Assembly: GCF_013177695.1 (NCBI RefSeq) | Contig: NZ_WOEY01000114.1 | Span: 1-64,000 of the forward strand | Origin: Paraburkholderia solitsugae | Lineage (GTDB): Bacteria; Pseudomonadota; Gammaproteobacteria; Burkholderiales; Burkholderiaceae | Reading direction: 5' to 3' | DNA length: 64,000 bases | Shown here: piece by piece, positions 44,612-52,961 of the stretch | Layout: each line of letters begins with the position of its first letter | How positions within the stretch are numbered: the stretch's first letter is position 1 | Notes under the pieces: model-generated | The model's database searches: none | Seen by the model: only the letters and a program-made list of their open reading frames with translations | What the model was told of the DNA's origin: nothing | Made by a program: the position numbers and the translations under genes

Positions 44612-44625
44612 TTTTGTATGCAAAA
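44612..44625. promoter_or_regulatory. Second GntR operator, over the gntR start codon
   Basis: TTTTGTATGCAAAA differs from the perfect palindrome at 44474 at one position and contains the ATG of the GntR gene itself. Binding here could block translation-start-proximal transcription, giving autorepression. Confidence 0.65.
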
Positions 44626-45343
44626 TTCGGATTTCGATGCGGGCGTGGCCGCTTCCCCGCTGATGCCGAAGGTTGAGCGTCAGCGCTTGCACGACACGGT
44701 GGTGGAGCACATTCGCCGCTTTATCGTCGAGGGGGTGCTTGAGCCGGGCAAGAAACTGAACGAGCGCGAGTTATGCGAGACGCTTGGGATTTCGCGCACG
44801 CCGTTGCGGGAGGCGCTGAAGGTGTTGGCGGCGGAAGGGCTGATCGAGATTTCGCCGAACCGGGGCGCGTCGGTGTCGAAGATGTCGGAAGCGGAGTTGC
44901 GCGAGACCTTTGAATTGATGAGTGGTCTTGAAGCGTTTTCCGGCGAACTGGCGGCGGAGCGGATGACGGCTGCGGAGCTTGCCGAGATCAAGGCGTTGCA
45001 TTACGCGATGCTGGCTTGTCGTACGCAGAACGATCTGGCTGGGTACTACAGTCGTAACCAGGCGATTCACGACAAAATCAATGAGGCGGCGAGGAATTCA
45101 GCACTGCGGCAGACTTATGTCGCGGTTAATCGACGCCTGCAGGCGTTGCGGTTCCGGTCGAATTTTCAGATCCCTAAGTGGGATAGCGCGATTCATGATC
45201 ATGATGAGATGTTGAAGGCGCTTGAGGCACGGGATGGGAAGAAGTTGAGTGCTATTTTGCGGCAGCATTTGCTGGATAAGCGGGATGCGGTTTTGCAAGT
45301 GCAATCGAGGGAGGAGGTTGCGGCTTCGCCGCTGAAGGCTTAA
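44618..45343 (+). CDS. GntR/FadR (FCD) family regulator
   Basis: A 241-residue protein. The N-terminal winged HTH (VVEHIRRFIVEGVLEPGKKLNERELCETLGISRTPLREALKVL) and an FCD ligand-binding domain (about 100-225) with metal-binding residues in HYAMLACR, NQAIHDKIN and HDHDEMLKAL. FCD proteins repress catabolic operons and sense carboxylates. ttgaggg precedes the ATG. It is divergent from the aminotransferase operon and two matching 14-bp palindromes sit at the two gene starts, so it very likely represses the operon and itself. Confidence 0.9.
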   Translation: MQNSDFDAGVAASPLMPKVERQRLHDTVVEHIRRFIVEGVLEPGKKLNERELCETLGISRTPLREALKVLAAEGLIEISPNRGASVSKMSEAELRETFELMSGLEAFSGELAAERMTAAELAEIKALHYAMLACRTQNDLAGYYSRNQAIHDKINEAARNSALRQTYVAVNRRLQALRFRSNFQIPKWDSAIHDHDEMLKALEARDGKKLSAILRQHLLDKRDAVLQVQSREEVAASPLKA

Positions 45344-45354
45344 TCGGGGTTTTG

Positions 45355-45700
45355 TTGTTTTTACCTGCGGCGCGGTTTGTTTGTTGGTTTGCCTACGGCG
45401 TTGGACTTTGCTTGGGTTGTTTGCCTGCGCGGCGCTCATTGTCTGTCTGCCTACGGCGTTGGCCTTTCCTTGATTTGTTATTGGTTTATTGGCGTCGCCC
45501 CTGTGCGGGGCACACACCTACTTTTCTTTGCCTGCCGCAAAGAAAAGTAGGCAAAAGAAAGCGGCTCACACCGCCAGCTCATAAGCGGGTCTCCTGGCTT
45601 GGAGGGGGCAGTGGTGCATCTGGAATCCGTGCCCGCGCACATTCAGCCCTGGTGACAAGGGCGTCATACTTCCGGCGGCGCTGCGCGCGCCGACGCGTAT
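45355..45700 (+). repeat. Long dispersed repeat, copy 2 (left arm of an inverted pair)
   Basis: About 345 bases begin 12 bases past the GntR stop. The left third is a low-complexity series of TTTGCCTGCGGCG- and GGTTTG-type segments, then the same core as copy 1: GCCCC/GGGGC, the 15-bp hairpin (45518-45552), GGCAAAAGAAAGCGGC, and the GGCGGCGCTGCGCGCGCC end. Confidence 0.85.
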
Positions 45701-45954
45701 TTCATAAAACCGACCACTACGTTTCGCACTCGCGCTTTGATTGGCGCCCCCACCTCGTCGTTGCGTTGCAACTGCAACTGCGACGCACCGGCGTTTCGTT
45801 CGGCCTGAGCTATCGCGCTTTCATTTGCTTCCGCAAATCGTCTTTTGGATACTTGGACGCCTCGCCAAGACGAAACCGATTGCCCCCACCACACGCAATC
45901 GAAGCCCCTGGTTTCCCTCGCAGACCCATCCGCGACGCACGCAGTGCGGAGTGG
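45701..45954. other. Unique centre between the inverted repeats
   Basis: About 250 bases between the inverted repeat arms. Frames here are short and have no domain; no terminal inverted repeats or transposase remnant can be seen. I treat it as non-coding. Confidence 0.4.
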
Positions 45955-46275
45955 GAGCTGATGAGCCCTTTGTCACTGACGCTGAAGGTGCGAGGGCACG
46001 GATTCCAGATGCACCACTACCGCAACTGCGCGGGGGACCCGCTTATGAGCTAGCGGTTTGAGCCGCTTTCTTTTGCCTACTTTTCTTTGCGGCAGGCAAA
46101 GAAAAGTAGGTGCCCGCCCCGCACAGGGGCGACGCTAATAATCCAATATCAAATCAAGGAAAGGCCAACGCCAAAGGCACACAGACAGAAAGCGCCGCGC
46201 AGGCAAACAAGCGTCAAGCAAAGTCCAACGCCGCAGGCAAACCAACAAACAAGACGCGCCGCGGGCAAAAAAACT
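45955..46275 (-). repeat. Long dispersed repeat, copy 3 (right arm, inverted)
   Basis: The reverse complement matches copy 2 across about 320 bases with scattered differences, including the 15-bp hairpin (46076-46110) and the GCGTCGCCCCTGTGCGGGGC segment. The two arms together form a ~920-base inverted structure. Confidence 0.85.
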
Positions 46276-46525
46276 TGTCCCCACAAATTGTTGGCAAGCC
46301 TGTGGACAACCCACGCACATCCCAACCAAGTGGTTGAACCGACAGAAATATCCGTTAGCGGCTCACGAGTAAGCATCGCTCGTCATCCGCGATCAGACCC
46401 ACACAAAAAAGCGCGCCAGCATGGCCACAGCCCAACCCACATCAACCCCGTCCTCCAGTTGTCCACATAATTTGTTCAGAAGCCTGTGGACAACCTGCGC
46501 ACAGCCAAGCCAAGTGCTTGATGCC
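46275..46525. repeat. Duplicated ~65-base segment with paired DnaA-box-like sites
   Basis: Two direct copies (46275-46336 and 46459-46525). Each has a TTGTCCACA-like box and, about 26 bases on, its inverse TGTGGACAA (46301-46309; 46485-46493), followed by a conserved CGCACA...CAAGTG segment. TTGTCCACA differs from the DnaA consensus TTATNCACA at one base. The first left box is imperfect (TTGTCCCCACA). Confidence 0.55.
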
Positions 46526-46618
46526 ACAGGCGTATCTCCCATCGGCTCAGCCGCAGGCACAAGCCCCGTCGTGTGATAAAAAGAAGCTCCCACGCTTTGC
46601 CACTCATCGAGGCCCCGC

Positions 46619-48205
46619 ATGCCCACCGTCATGGCCTTCAAACTCGTCCTGCTGTCGCTCGCCGCGATGATCGGTCTCCAACTGCTCGCCAAGCGGCTGC
46701 GACTCCCACCGGCCGCGGCACTTCTGGTCGGCGGAGCCGCGATGGCCTTCGTGCCGGGACTGCCACCCATCAACCTCAACCCCGAGCTGGTCCTGATCGT
46801 GTTCCTGCCGCCGCTCCTCATGGACGGCGCCTACTTCTCCGTGTGGGACGAATTCAAGCGCAATGTCGGCGGCATCCTGCTGCTTGCGATCGGCGCCGTC
46901 GCCTTTACGACCCTCGCGGTCGGACTGGTCGTGCATTGGGTCGTGCCGGCCTTGCCGTGGAGCGCGTGCTTCGCGCTGGGCGCGATCGTCTCGCCGCCTG
47001 ACGCCATCGCCGCGAAGGCCGTGCTGGAACGCGTCGCGCTGCCGCGCCGGTTGATGGTGCTACTCGAAGGCGAAAGCCTCCTCAACGACGCCGCCGGCAT
47101 CGTCCTGTTCCGCTTCGCCGTCGCGGCCGCGTTGAGCGGCACCTTCAGCGCGCAACATGCCATCGGGCGCTTTGCTGTGCTCGGGCTGGGCGGCATCGCA
47201 GTGGGCATCGCGATCGGCTTCGTGGTCGTCAAACTGCTGCGCTACCTCGACGACGCCTACCTCATCATCACCGCATCCGCACTCTCCCCGTGGATCAGCT
47301 ACATCGCCGGCGACATGCTGGACGTCTCGGGTGTCATCGCGACCGTCAGTTGCGGAATGGTGCTTGGCTGGCATCAGCACGAAGTCTTTTCTGCCTCGGT
47401 GCGTACGCGCGGCACAGCCTTCTGGCAGGTCCTGATCTTCCTGATGGAAGCCCTGGTGTTCATTCTGATCGGGCTGTCGCTGCGCGGCGTGATCGTGCGG
47501 CTGGGCGGTGTCGGCGACACGCTGACCGCGCTTGCACCGGCGGTCGGTGCAGTGATCGCGGCCGTCGTGCTATCCCGCTTCATGTGGGTGTTCGCCGTCG
47601 AATGGTTGAAGGGACTGGTCTGCAAACTGATGCAGCGCGAAAACATTGCGCTCGACTGGCGCTCGTCAACTGTGACAAGTTGGGCCGGCATGCGTGGCGT
47701 GGTGACGCTGGCAATCGCGCTCTCGTTGCCCGAGGCGATGCCGGGGCGCGATCTGATTCTGGTCGCGTCGTTCGCGGTGATTCTCGTGACCGTGCTCGGA
47801 CAAGGGACCACGATCGGTGCGTTGATTCGCTGGGTCAATCTGGATAGCGTGAAAGAGCGCAACGAGCAGCATTTGACCGAGCCTCAGGCGTGGGCGAGGC
47901 TCGAAGCGACGCAGCTTGCCGCGATCCAACCGCTCGTGCACGACGCCCAGGGGCAAGTCATTCATCCGCGCCTGCTGGAGCAATATAGCTATCGGGCGCG
48001 GATGACCGAAACCTACCAGGATGTGACGGAATATCCCTCCGATGTTCGAACCGCGCATTACGACGTCGTGCTTGCCGCCGTGGCGGCCGGTCGCCGCGAG
48101 TTGTTGCGAATGCATCGGTCAGGGTTGATTCATGATGAACTGCTGACCGTGCTTGAGCGGGATCTCGATTTGCAGGAAATCGCGGCGTTGCATGGCAGAG
48201 GGTGA
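46619..48205 (+). CDS. Na+/H+ antiporter, CPA1 family
   Basis: A 528-residue membrane protein. Twelve helices are followed by a cytoplasmic C-terminal tail of about 120 residues. The ion-binding Asp is in the CPA1 motif GESLLNDAAGIVLF, with FLPPLLMDGAYF and AIVSPPDAIAAKAVLERV as family landmarks. It exchanges cytoplasmic Na+ or K+ for protons, controlling pH and salt. Start at 46619 after gaggccccgc. It stands alone after the repeat island. Confidence 0.9.
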   Translation: MPTVMAFKLVLLSLAAMIGLQLLAKRLRLPPAAALLVGGAAMAFVPGLPPINLNPELVLIVFLPPLLMDGAYFSVWDEFKRNVGGILLLAIGAVAFTTLAVGLVVHWVVPALPWSACFALGAIVSPPDAIAAKAVLERVALPRRLMVLLEGESLLNDAAGIVLFRFAVAAALSGTFSAQHAIGRFAVLGLGGIAVGIAIGFVVVKLLRYLDDAYLIITASALSPWISYIAGDMLDVSGVIATVSCGMVLGWHQHEVFSASVRTRGTAFWQVLIFLMEALVFILIGLSLRGVIVRLGGVGDTLTALAPAVGAVIAAVVLSRFMWVFAVEWLKGLVCKLMQRENIALDWRSSTVTSWAGMRGVVTLAIALSLPEAMPGRDLILVASFAVILVTVLGQGTTIGALIRWVNLDSVKERNEQHLTEPQAWARLEATQLAAIQPLVHDAQGQVIHPRLLEQYSYRARMTETYQDVTEYPSDVRTAHYDVVLAAVAAGRRELLRMHRSGLIHDELLTVLERDLDLQEIAALHGRG

Positions 48206-48258
48206 CCGGCACGCATCTGACGTGAGTCGAGACGCTAACCGGTCGAACCGTGGTGGGT

Positions 48259-48552
48259 TTAATGGCCCTTGAAAATATCGAGCAATTGATTTTGCATCTG
48301 CATCATCTCGTGCGCGTGCTTCATCTCCATCTGCGCCATCGTGTCCTGATACTCCATGTCCATCTGCATCATTTTTTGCTGGATGCCGATGGCCTGAGTG
48401 CGCTGTTCAGGTGTCAGTTTGTCCATCATCATGCTGTACTCAGGCGGCATCAGATAGGTGCCGGCACGTCCTATTCCCTGTGCCTGCACAGAACCCGCTG
48501 CAAGCGCGAGCGGCAGCAAGCCGCACATCAGTATGGCTCGGATCGATTTCAT
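48259..48552 (-). CDS. Periplasmic Met-rich LTxxQ (Spy/CpxP-like) small protein
   Basis: A 97-residue protein with signal peptide MKSIRAILMCGLLPLALAAG, cleavage near VQAQG. The mature 70-odd residues hold about 14 methionines in clusters (SMMMDK, KMMQMDM, AQMEMKHAHEMMQM) and an LTPEQR motif of the LTxxQ type. LTxxQ proteins such as Spy act as periplasmic chaperones or metal-stress sensors. The Met and His clusters suggest copper(I) or silver binding. ggagatga precedes the ATG at 48552. It converges with the antiporter gene. Confidence 0.75.
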   Translation of the reverse strand: MKSIRAILMCGLLPLALAAGSVQAQGIGRAGTYLMPPEYSMMMDKLTPEQRTQAIGIQQKMMQMDMEYQDTMAQMEMKHAHEMMQMQNQLLDIFKGH

Positions 48553-48814
48553 TTCATCTCCAGTCCTACGTGAGCAGCCCGGCTTCAACAAGGGCTGCAT
48601 AAGCGACGTTCAGGTGCTCAGACTGGCTTGCCGCGGTCGATCCGTTGTACACGCCAGGTCTGAGGATGCAACACCCGCGAATCGCCGCCATGCACGATCG
48701 TCCGAGTGTTTCAAGGCTTTAGTCGCGAACGCTTACTGGAAATGACATGCTGGATGAAAATTGCGCCGATAATCTTTCTTCTACGCGGCTGTCATTTCCG
48801 CCGCCGGGCGCCGA
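48553..48814. other. Intergenic spacer, no gene seen
   Basis: Upstream of the Met-rich protein gene; holds its promoter. Short frames here lack protein character. Confidence 0.4.
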
Positions 48815-49027
48815 CTAATCCTTCCACGCAGACCCCAGAATCATCGTGCAGAAATTCTCTCGATGGTAATGCGGGTCTTTCAGCGCCAGCACGTCCGCCT
48901 TCACGTTGCCGAAGGTCGTCTCCGGTTTGTGAATCGTGCCGTGTGCGAATGCATCGATGATGCCTTCCTTGAAATGCGCGAGCGCTTTCGTTCGTCGTGA
49001 AGGCGACGTGAGAAAATGACGGTCTTC
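48815..49027 (-). pseudogene. C-terminal remnant of an HD-domain phosphohydrolase-like gene
   Basis: In one minus-strand frame the last 55 codons before a TAG read HFKEGIIDAFAHG, TIHKPETTFGNVKADVLAL and NFCTMILGSAW, a continuous block like the C-terminus of HD-superfamily (cyanamide-hydratase-like) proteins. The frame is closed by a TGA at 49030-49028, there is no plausible start, and the catalytic HD motifs are absent. The rest of the gene has been lost, probably where the SDR gene now begins. Confidence 0.5.
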
Positions 49028-49053
49028 TCAAGCCAACGATCACAGGGAACGAT

Positions 49054-49812
49054 ATGTCCACCTCTTCTCCAATCCGCGCGATCGTGACCGGCCACACGCG
49101 CGGCCTCGGCGCATCCCTTGCTGAACAACTGCTGGCGCGCGGCGTCACGGTACTGGGTTTGTCCCGCTCGCGTCATGCCACGCTTAAAGAGCGTTTCCCG
49201 GCACTGCTCGAAGAAATCGAACTCGAACTTGCCGATCCCACACGCGTCGCGCAATGGGTCGCAACCGATGCACTGCGCAGCTTCGTCAGCGGCGCTCAGA
49301 GCGTCCTGCTGATCAACAACGCGGGCATGGTTCAGCCGATCGGTCCGATCGAAGGCCAGGACGCCGCGGACATCGCGACCGCCGTGAGCCTGAACGTGGC
49401 TACACCGCTGATGCTGGCGAGCGCACTCGCCGCAGCCAGCGTCGACGCGACGGATCGGCGCATCGTGCATATCTCCAGCGGCGCGGCGCGCAATGCGTAT
49501 CCCGGCTGGAGCATCTACTGCGCAACCAAAGCCGCGCTCGATCATCACGCACGCGCCGTTGCACTCGACGCGAATCGTGCGCTGCGTATTTGCAGCCTGG
49601 CGCCGGGCGTCATCGATACGAATATGCAGGCGGAAATTCGCGGCAGCGGCGCCGAGCAGTTCCCGATGCGCGAGAAATTCGAGGAGCTCAAGCGCAACGG
49701 CCAGCTTTCGACACCGGAACAATGCGCCACCCAGTTGCTCGACTACGCGTTCAGCGATGCATTCGGGCAAACGCCGGTGGCCGATATTCGCGAGGTCGCG
49801 AAGCAGGCCTGA
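49054..49812 (+). CDS. SDR family oxidoreductase (sepiapterin-reductase-like)
   Basis: A 252-residue Rossmann protein. Cofactor motif TGHTRGLGASL (residues 12-18 region), LLINNAGMVQPIGP, catalytic Ser in HISSGAARNAYPG and the YCATKAALD Tyr-Lys pair are all present. The TGxxRGLG loop and overall layout resemble the sepiapterin-reductase/benzil-reductase branch that uses NADPH. It reduces a carbonyl. cacagggaacgat precedes the ATG. No operon partner. Confidence 0.88.
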   Translation: MSTSSPIRAIVTGHTRGLGASLAEQLLARGVTVLGLSRSRHATLKERFPALLEEIELELADPTRVAQWVATDALRSFVSGAQSVLLINNAGMVQPIGPIEGQDAADIATAVSLNVATPLMLASALAAASVDATDRRIVHISSGAARNAYPGWSIYCATKAALDHHARAVALDANRALRICSLAPGVIDTNMQAEIRGSGAEQFPMREKFEELKRNGQLSTPEQCATQLLDYAFSDAFGQTPVADIREVAKQA

Positions 49813-49827
49813 CTCGCGAACACCGCA

Positions 49828-49850
49828 CTCCCGTAAAAGCTCACCTTTCG
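49828..49850 (+). repeat. Dispersed 23-bp motif, copy 5
   Basis: CTCCCGTAAA-AG-CTCACCTTTCG, 15 bases past the SDR stop, in the gap before the response-regulator remnant. Confidence 0.7.
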
Positions 49851-49866
49851 GCGAATACGCCGATAC

Positions 49867-50199
49867 TCACACGCCGGGCGCGACCATCGCGCCGCGCTCG
49901 GCCGCCCCAGTCTCACCGTGCGGCACGAACACATAGCCGCGTCCCCACACCGTCTGCACATAGCGCGGCTCGGAAGGGTCGATCTCGATCAGCCGCCGCA
50001 GCCGCCAGATCGATACATCGAGGCTGCGACCTTGATGCAGCACACTATTGCCGCGCAATTTCTCGTTGAGCTGCATGCGCGTGAGCACTGTCATTGCGTG
50101 ATTGACGAAGATTTTCAGCAGCGCGAACTCAGAGCTGCGCAGCGCGAAATGCTCGTTGTCGCGACGCAATTCGCGCGCGGAGAAGTTCAGCTCGCAACG
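49867..50199 (-). pseudogene. OmpR/PhoB-type response regulator remnant (DNA-binding domain only)
   Basis: An in-frame segment of about 110 residues, opened by a TGA at 50202-50200, contains a complete winged-helix effector domain: HFALRSSEFALLKIFVNHA, VLHQGRSLDVSIWRLRRLI and RYVQTVWGRGYVFVPHG. The receiver domain is missing; only the last linker residues (FSARELRRDN) remain. Directly upstream are three copies of the 23-bp motif. A DNA-binding fragment starting from the TTG at 50169 might still be made, but I regard it as decayed. Confidence 0.65.
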
Positions 50200-50222
50200 T
50201 CACCGTACGATGCGCGCGCCAG

Positions 50223-50245
50223 CTCCCGAAAAGTCTCACCTTTGG
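50223..50245 (+). repeat. Dispersed 23-bp motif, copy 6
   Basis: CTCCCGAAAA-GT-CTCACCTTTGG, a full match to consensus, 21 bases upstream of the truncated regulator frame. Confidence 0.8.
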
Positions 50246-50286
50246 GTCGGAGTGGTGGGGCTGGGCGCGAAGTGCACCTCGGGCAG

Positions 50287-50309
50287 CTCCCGAAAACGCT
50301 CACCTTTAG
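50287..50309 (+). repeat. Dispersed 23-bp motif, copy 7
   Basis: CTCCCGAAAA-CG-CTCACCTTTAG, 64 bases from copy 6, same orientation. Confidence 0.8.
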
Positions 50310-50369
50310 CGCTTGGGGACAGGCCGCAAAGGCATGCTGGGCGGGGAACCGGTGGTCCAGAAGAGGCTA

Positions 50370-50392
50370 CTCCCGCAAACCCTCACCTTTGG
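50370..50392 (+). repeat. Dispersed 23-bp motif, copy 8
   Basis: CTCCCGCAAA-CC-CTCACCTTTGG, 83 bases from copy 7, same orientation. Confidence 0.8.
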
Positions 50393-50422
50393 GGGGGCGA
50401 GTAATCTGCATACCCAGGTAAG

Positions 50423-50452
50423 AGGCGTGTGCGTATCAGGCGTGTGCGTATC
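50423..50452. repeat. Perfect 15-bp tandem duplication
   Basis: AGGCGTGTGCGTATC is repeated head to tail. It lies in a gene-free stretch with GTGTG-rich composition between the motif cluster and the terminator of the MHS transporter. Confidence 0.6.
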
Positions 50453-50522
50453 CTACGGTGCATATCCCGCGGTGTGTGTCAGGCGGTGTGCCTGCCAATG
50501 TTGCGCGATATAGCCCAAGGAC

Positions 50523-50547
50523 GAGGGTGCCGGACAACGGCACCCTC
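50523..50547 (-). terminator. Terminator-like hairpin after the MHS transporter
   Basis: A perfect 10-bp stem, GAGGGTGCCG (50523-50532) with CGGCACCCTC (50538-50547), loop of five, 13 bases past the stop at 50560. No strong U-tract follows. Confidence 0.6.
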
Positions 50548-50559
50548 CGTTGAGCGACC

Positions 50560-51873
50560 TCAACCTGTCGAGCCCGAATCGATCTTGCCACTCACCGCTT
50601 TCAATCCAAAGCTCGCGACCAGCGAAAGCGCCGCGCACGCCGCCATGAAATACGCAGGCGCGGCGACGTTACCCGTCGACGAAATCAGCCAGGTGGCGAT
50701 CAACGGCGCGGTGCCGCTGAACACGGTAAAGCTGACATTGAATGTCAACGCGACGCCGCTGAAACGCACGCGTGTCGGAAACATGTCGGCGATGATGCAG
50801 GCGAACGTGCCGTTGGCGAGGCACGCGGCCACACCGGCCAGCGCGAGCAACAACACGACATCGATCGTATGGTGGCTGGCTGCCAGGTAGAACGGATAGC
50901 TCAACACCATCAGGAGCAGCGAGCCGACGCGCAGCACAAAGCGCCTCGGCAGTTTGTCGCCGAGCCAGCCGGATAGCAGAATGCCCGTCGATACCACCGC
51001 GAGACCGACGTTCTGCCCGATCGCCACGCGGCGCGGGTCGTAGTGCAACACACGATCGAGGTAAGCCGGCATGTGCGCGAACAGCAGGCCGTTGAATGCG
51101 GCGACCACCGCTGTCGTGCCGATGCCGAGCAGCACGGGTCGCCAGTGCTCGCGCAACAGTTCTGCCAGCGGATGCTTCGCGGCGAGATGCTTCATCTCCG
51201 CGAACGCAGGCGTTTCTTCGAGCTTGCGGCGCAGCCAGAAACTCAGCAAGCCGATTGCACCACCGAACAGAAACGCGATGCGCCAGCCGTACGCCGCGAC
51301 ATCGTCGCCGCTCAGAAAGCTGTGCACCGAGAGATTGACGGCCGCCGCCAGCAGCACGCCTGAGTTCACGCAGAAGAACACGATGCCGCACACGAGTCCC
51401 GCGCGCCGCGGCGCCGATTCGACCACGTAGGTAATCGAACCGGGTAGCTCCCCGCCGAGGCAGAAGCCTTGCATGAGACGCAGCAGGATCATCAACAGCG
51501 TGGCGCTGATGCCCCACGTCGCGTAAGTCGGCACGATTCCCATACCGATCGTGCACATCGACACGACGATCACCGACACGATAAACACGCGTCGGCGTCC
51601 GTACCTGTCGCCGAAATAGCTGAGTACGACACCGCCGACCGGCCGCGAGAGATAACCGATCGCAAACACGGCGAACGACAGCATCAAGCCGACAATCGGA
51701 TCGTGCATCGGAAAGAACGCACGGCCGATGAACTGCGCGAAGATGCCGTAGACGACGAAATCGTAGAACTCGAGCGCGCCGCCAAGACTCGCGAGAATGA
51801 TCATGCGCCACTGCGAGCGCGTGAGCCGCGTCGGGGTTTCTTCCGAAAGACTGGCGGATTCAAGACTGGACAT
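50560..51873 (-). CDS. MFS transporter of the metabolite:H+ symporter (MHS) type
   Basis: A 437-residue, 12-helix protein. The MHS hallmark GGALEFYDFVVYGIFA in helix 1, GYLSRPVGGVVLSYFGDRYGRRRV, and LLRLMQGFCLGGELPG are seen, as in ProP, citrate and shikimate symporters. aggagacaacc precedes the ATG. It lies 137 bases downstream of the beta-hydroxyacid dehydrogenase gene on the same strand and may be the last member of the aldonate-type operon, or a separate unit. Substrate not deducible. Confidence 0.86.
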   Translation of the reverse strand: MSSLESASLSEETPTRLTRSQWRMIILASLGGALEFYDFVVYGIFAQFIGRAFFPMHDPIVGLMLSFAVFAIGYLSRPVGGVVLSYFGDRYGRRRVFIVSVIVVSMCTIGMGIVPTYATWGISATLLMILLRLMQGFCLGGELPGSITYVVESAPRRAGLVCGIVFFCVNSGVLLAAAVNLSVHSFLSGDDVAAYGWRIAFLFGGAIGLLSFWLRRKLEETPAFAEMKHLAAKHPLAELLREHWRPVLLGIGTTAVVAAFNGLLFAHMPAYLDRVLHYDPRRVAIGQNVGLAVVSTGILLSGWLGDKLPRRFVLRVGSLLLMVLSYPFYLAASHHTIDVVLLLALAGVAACLANGTFACIIADMFPTRVRFSGVALTFNVSFTVFSGTAPLIATWLISSTGNVAAPAYFMAACAALSLVASFGLKAVSGKIDSGSTG

Positions 51874-52010
51874 GGTTGTCTCCTGCGCGGCCCGGCATGG
51901 CTGGTTGCCACGTTCACCGCTTTGCCATTGAGTTGGTCTTTGTGCGTTTGCCTTTGCGCTTCCATCAGCCGCGGCCGCCTTGTGCCAGGCGGTGTAGGTG
52001 GCGCTCGCGC

Positions 52011-52961
52011 TTACTGCCTGGTGCTTAGTGCTCGTGGTTCACTCATGACTCTTGACTCATGCGTCATGCGCTGATCGAGCAGGACTTTAACGATCTGCGA
52101 GATGTCTTCATCGCCGAGTCCCCGGTCGACCGCTTCCTGCAAAAGCTTGCGCACTTCGCCGACGGCGCGCAACGGCGCGTTAGCCTCGCGCGCCAACGCC
52201 CCCACCGCGTCGAGATCCTTCAGCATCGTCCTGATCGTGCCCGATGGACTCGACGGTGGCGTCAGCATCCGCGGCATCAAGGTTTGCAGCAGCACCGAAT
52301 CGGCCCAGCCGCCTCGCAAGGCGGCCGGTATCGCAGCGGCGTCGATGCCGGCGCGTTGAGCGAGAACGCAGGCTTCAGCAATGCCCGCGATGGTCGTCAC
52401 GACAATCGCCTGGTTCGCGAGCTTGGTCGCCTGTCCTGCGCCAGTGGCGCCCATGCGCGTCACACGCGAAGCATAGGCGCGCAGCAGCGGTTCGACTGCG
52501 GCGATATCGTTCGTGCTGCCGCCGCACATGATCGCGAGCGTGCCCGTCACAGCGCCTGCCGTGCCACCGGACACGGGCGCGTCGATCCACACGCCACCAG
52601 TCAGGTCGTGCCAACGCTGGGCGAAGCGCCGGGTCTCGGTGGGCGCGATGGTCGAATGGTCGATCAGAAAGCGCGGTGCGGTGGCCGCACGCGCAAGCCC
52701 CTGTTCACCGAAGACGACTTCTTCAACGGCGTGGGCATCGCCGAGGCACAGCATCACGACCTCGCTTGCCTCGGCCAGCCGCCTGGGCGAGTCGCTAACG
52801 ACGCTGCCCTCTGCTGCCAGCGCGGCGAGCTTCGCCGACGATCGATTCCACACCCGCAGCGCATGCCCGGCTGCGAGCAACCGCCAGGCCATCGGCTCAC
52901 CCATCTTGCCGATGCCGCAAAAGCCGACGCGCGGCACATCCGGCACGGCGGCGGCGCTCAT
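52011..52961 (-). CDS. NAD(P)-dependent beta-hydroxyacid dehydrogenase (3-hydroxyisobutyrate/GarR type)
   Basis: A 316-residue protein. Rossmann motif [17 protein letters not shown], substrate-binding [16 protein letters not shown], and the catalytic Lys in [14 protein letters not shown] are diagnostic of the 3-hydroxyisobutyrate / tartronate-semialdehyde reductase family. The start overlaps the IlvD-type dehydratase stop as ATGA, so translation is coupled. It probably reduces or oxidises a C3-C4 acid semialdehyde formed downstream of the dehydratase. The C-terminus has about 20 extra residues after the usual end. Confidence 0.88.
   Translation of the reverse strand: MSAAAVPDVPRVGFCGIGKMGEPMAWRLLAAGHALRVWNRSSAKLAALAAEGSVVSDSPRRLAEASEVVMLCLGDAHAVEEVVFGEQGLARAATAPRFLIDHSTIAPTETRRFAQRWHDLTGGVWIDAPVSGGTAGAVTGTLAIMCGGSTNDIAAVEPLLRAYASRVTRMGATGAGQATKLANQAIVVTTIAGIAEACVLAQRAGIDAAAIPAALRGGWADSVLLQTLMPRMLTPPSSPSGTIRTMLKDLDAVGALAREANAPLRAVGEVRKLLQEAVDRGLGDEDISQIVKVLLDQRMTHESRVMSEPRALSTRQ

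Noticed and set aside
45352-46470. Several 60-230 codon frames inside the long repeats
   Set aside because: They recur because the DNA repeat recurs, and they are read from low-complexity sequence.
49867-50169. Functional small DNA-binding protein
   Set aside because: It corresponds exactly to the effector domain of a two-domain regulator with linker residues before it and no good start.
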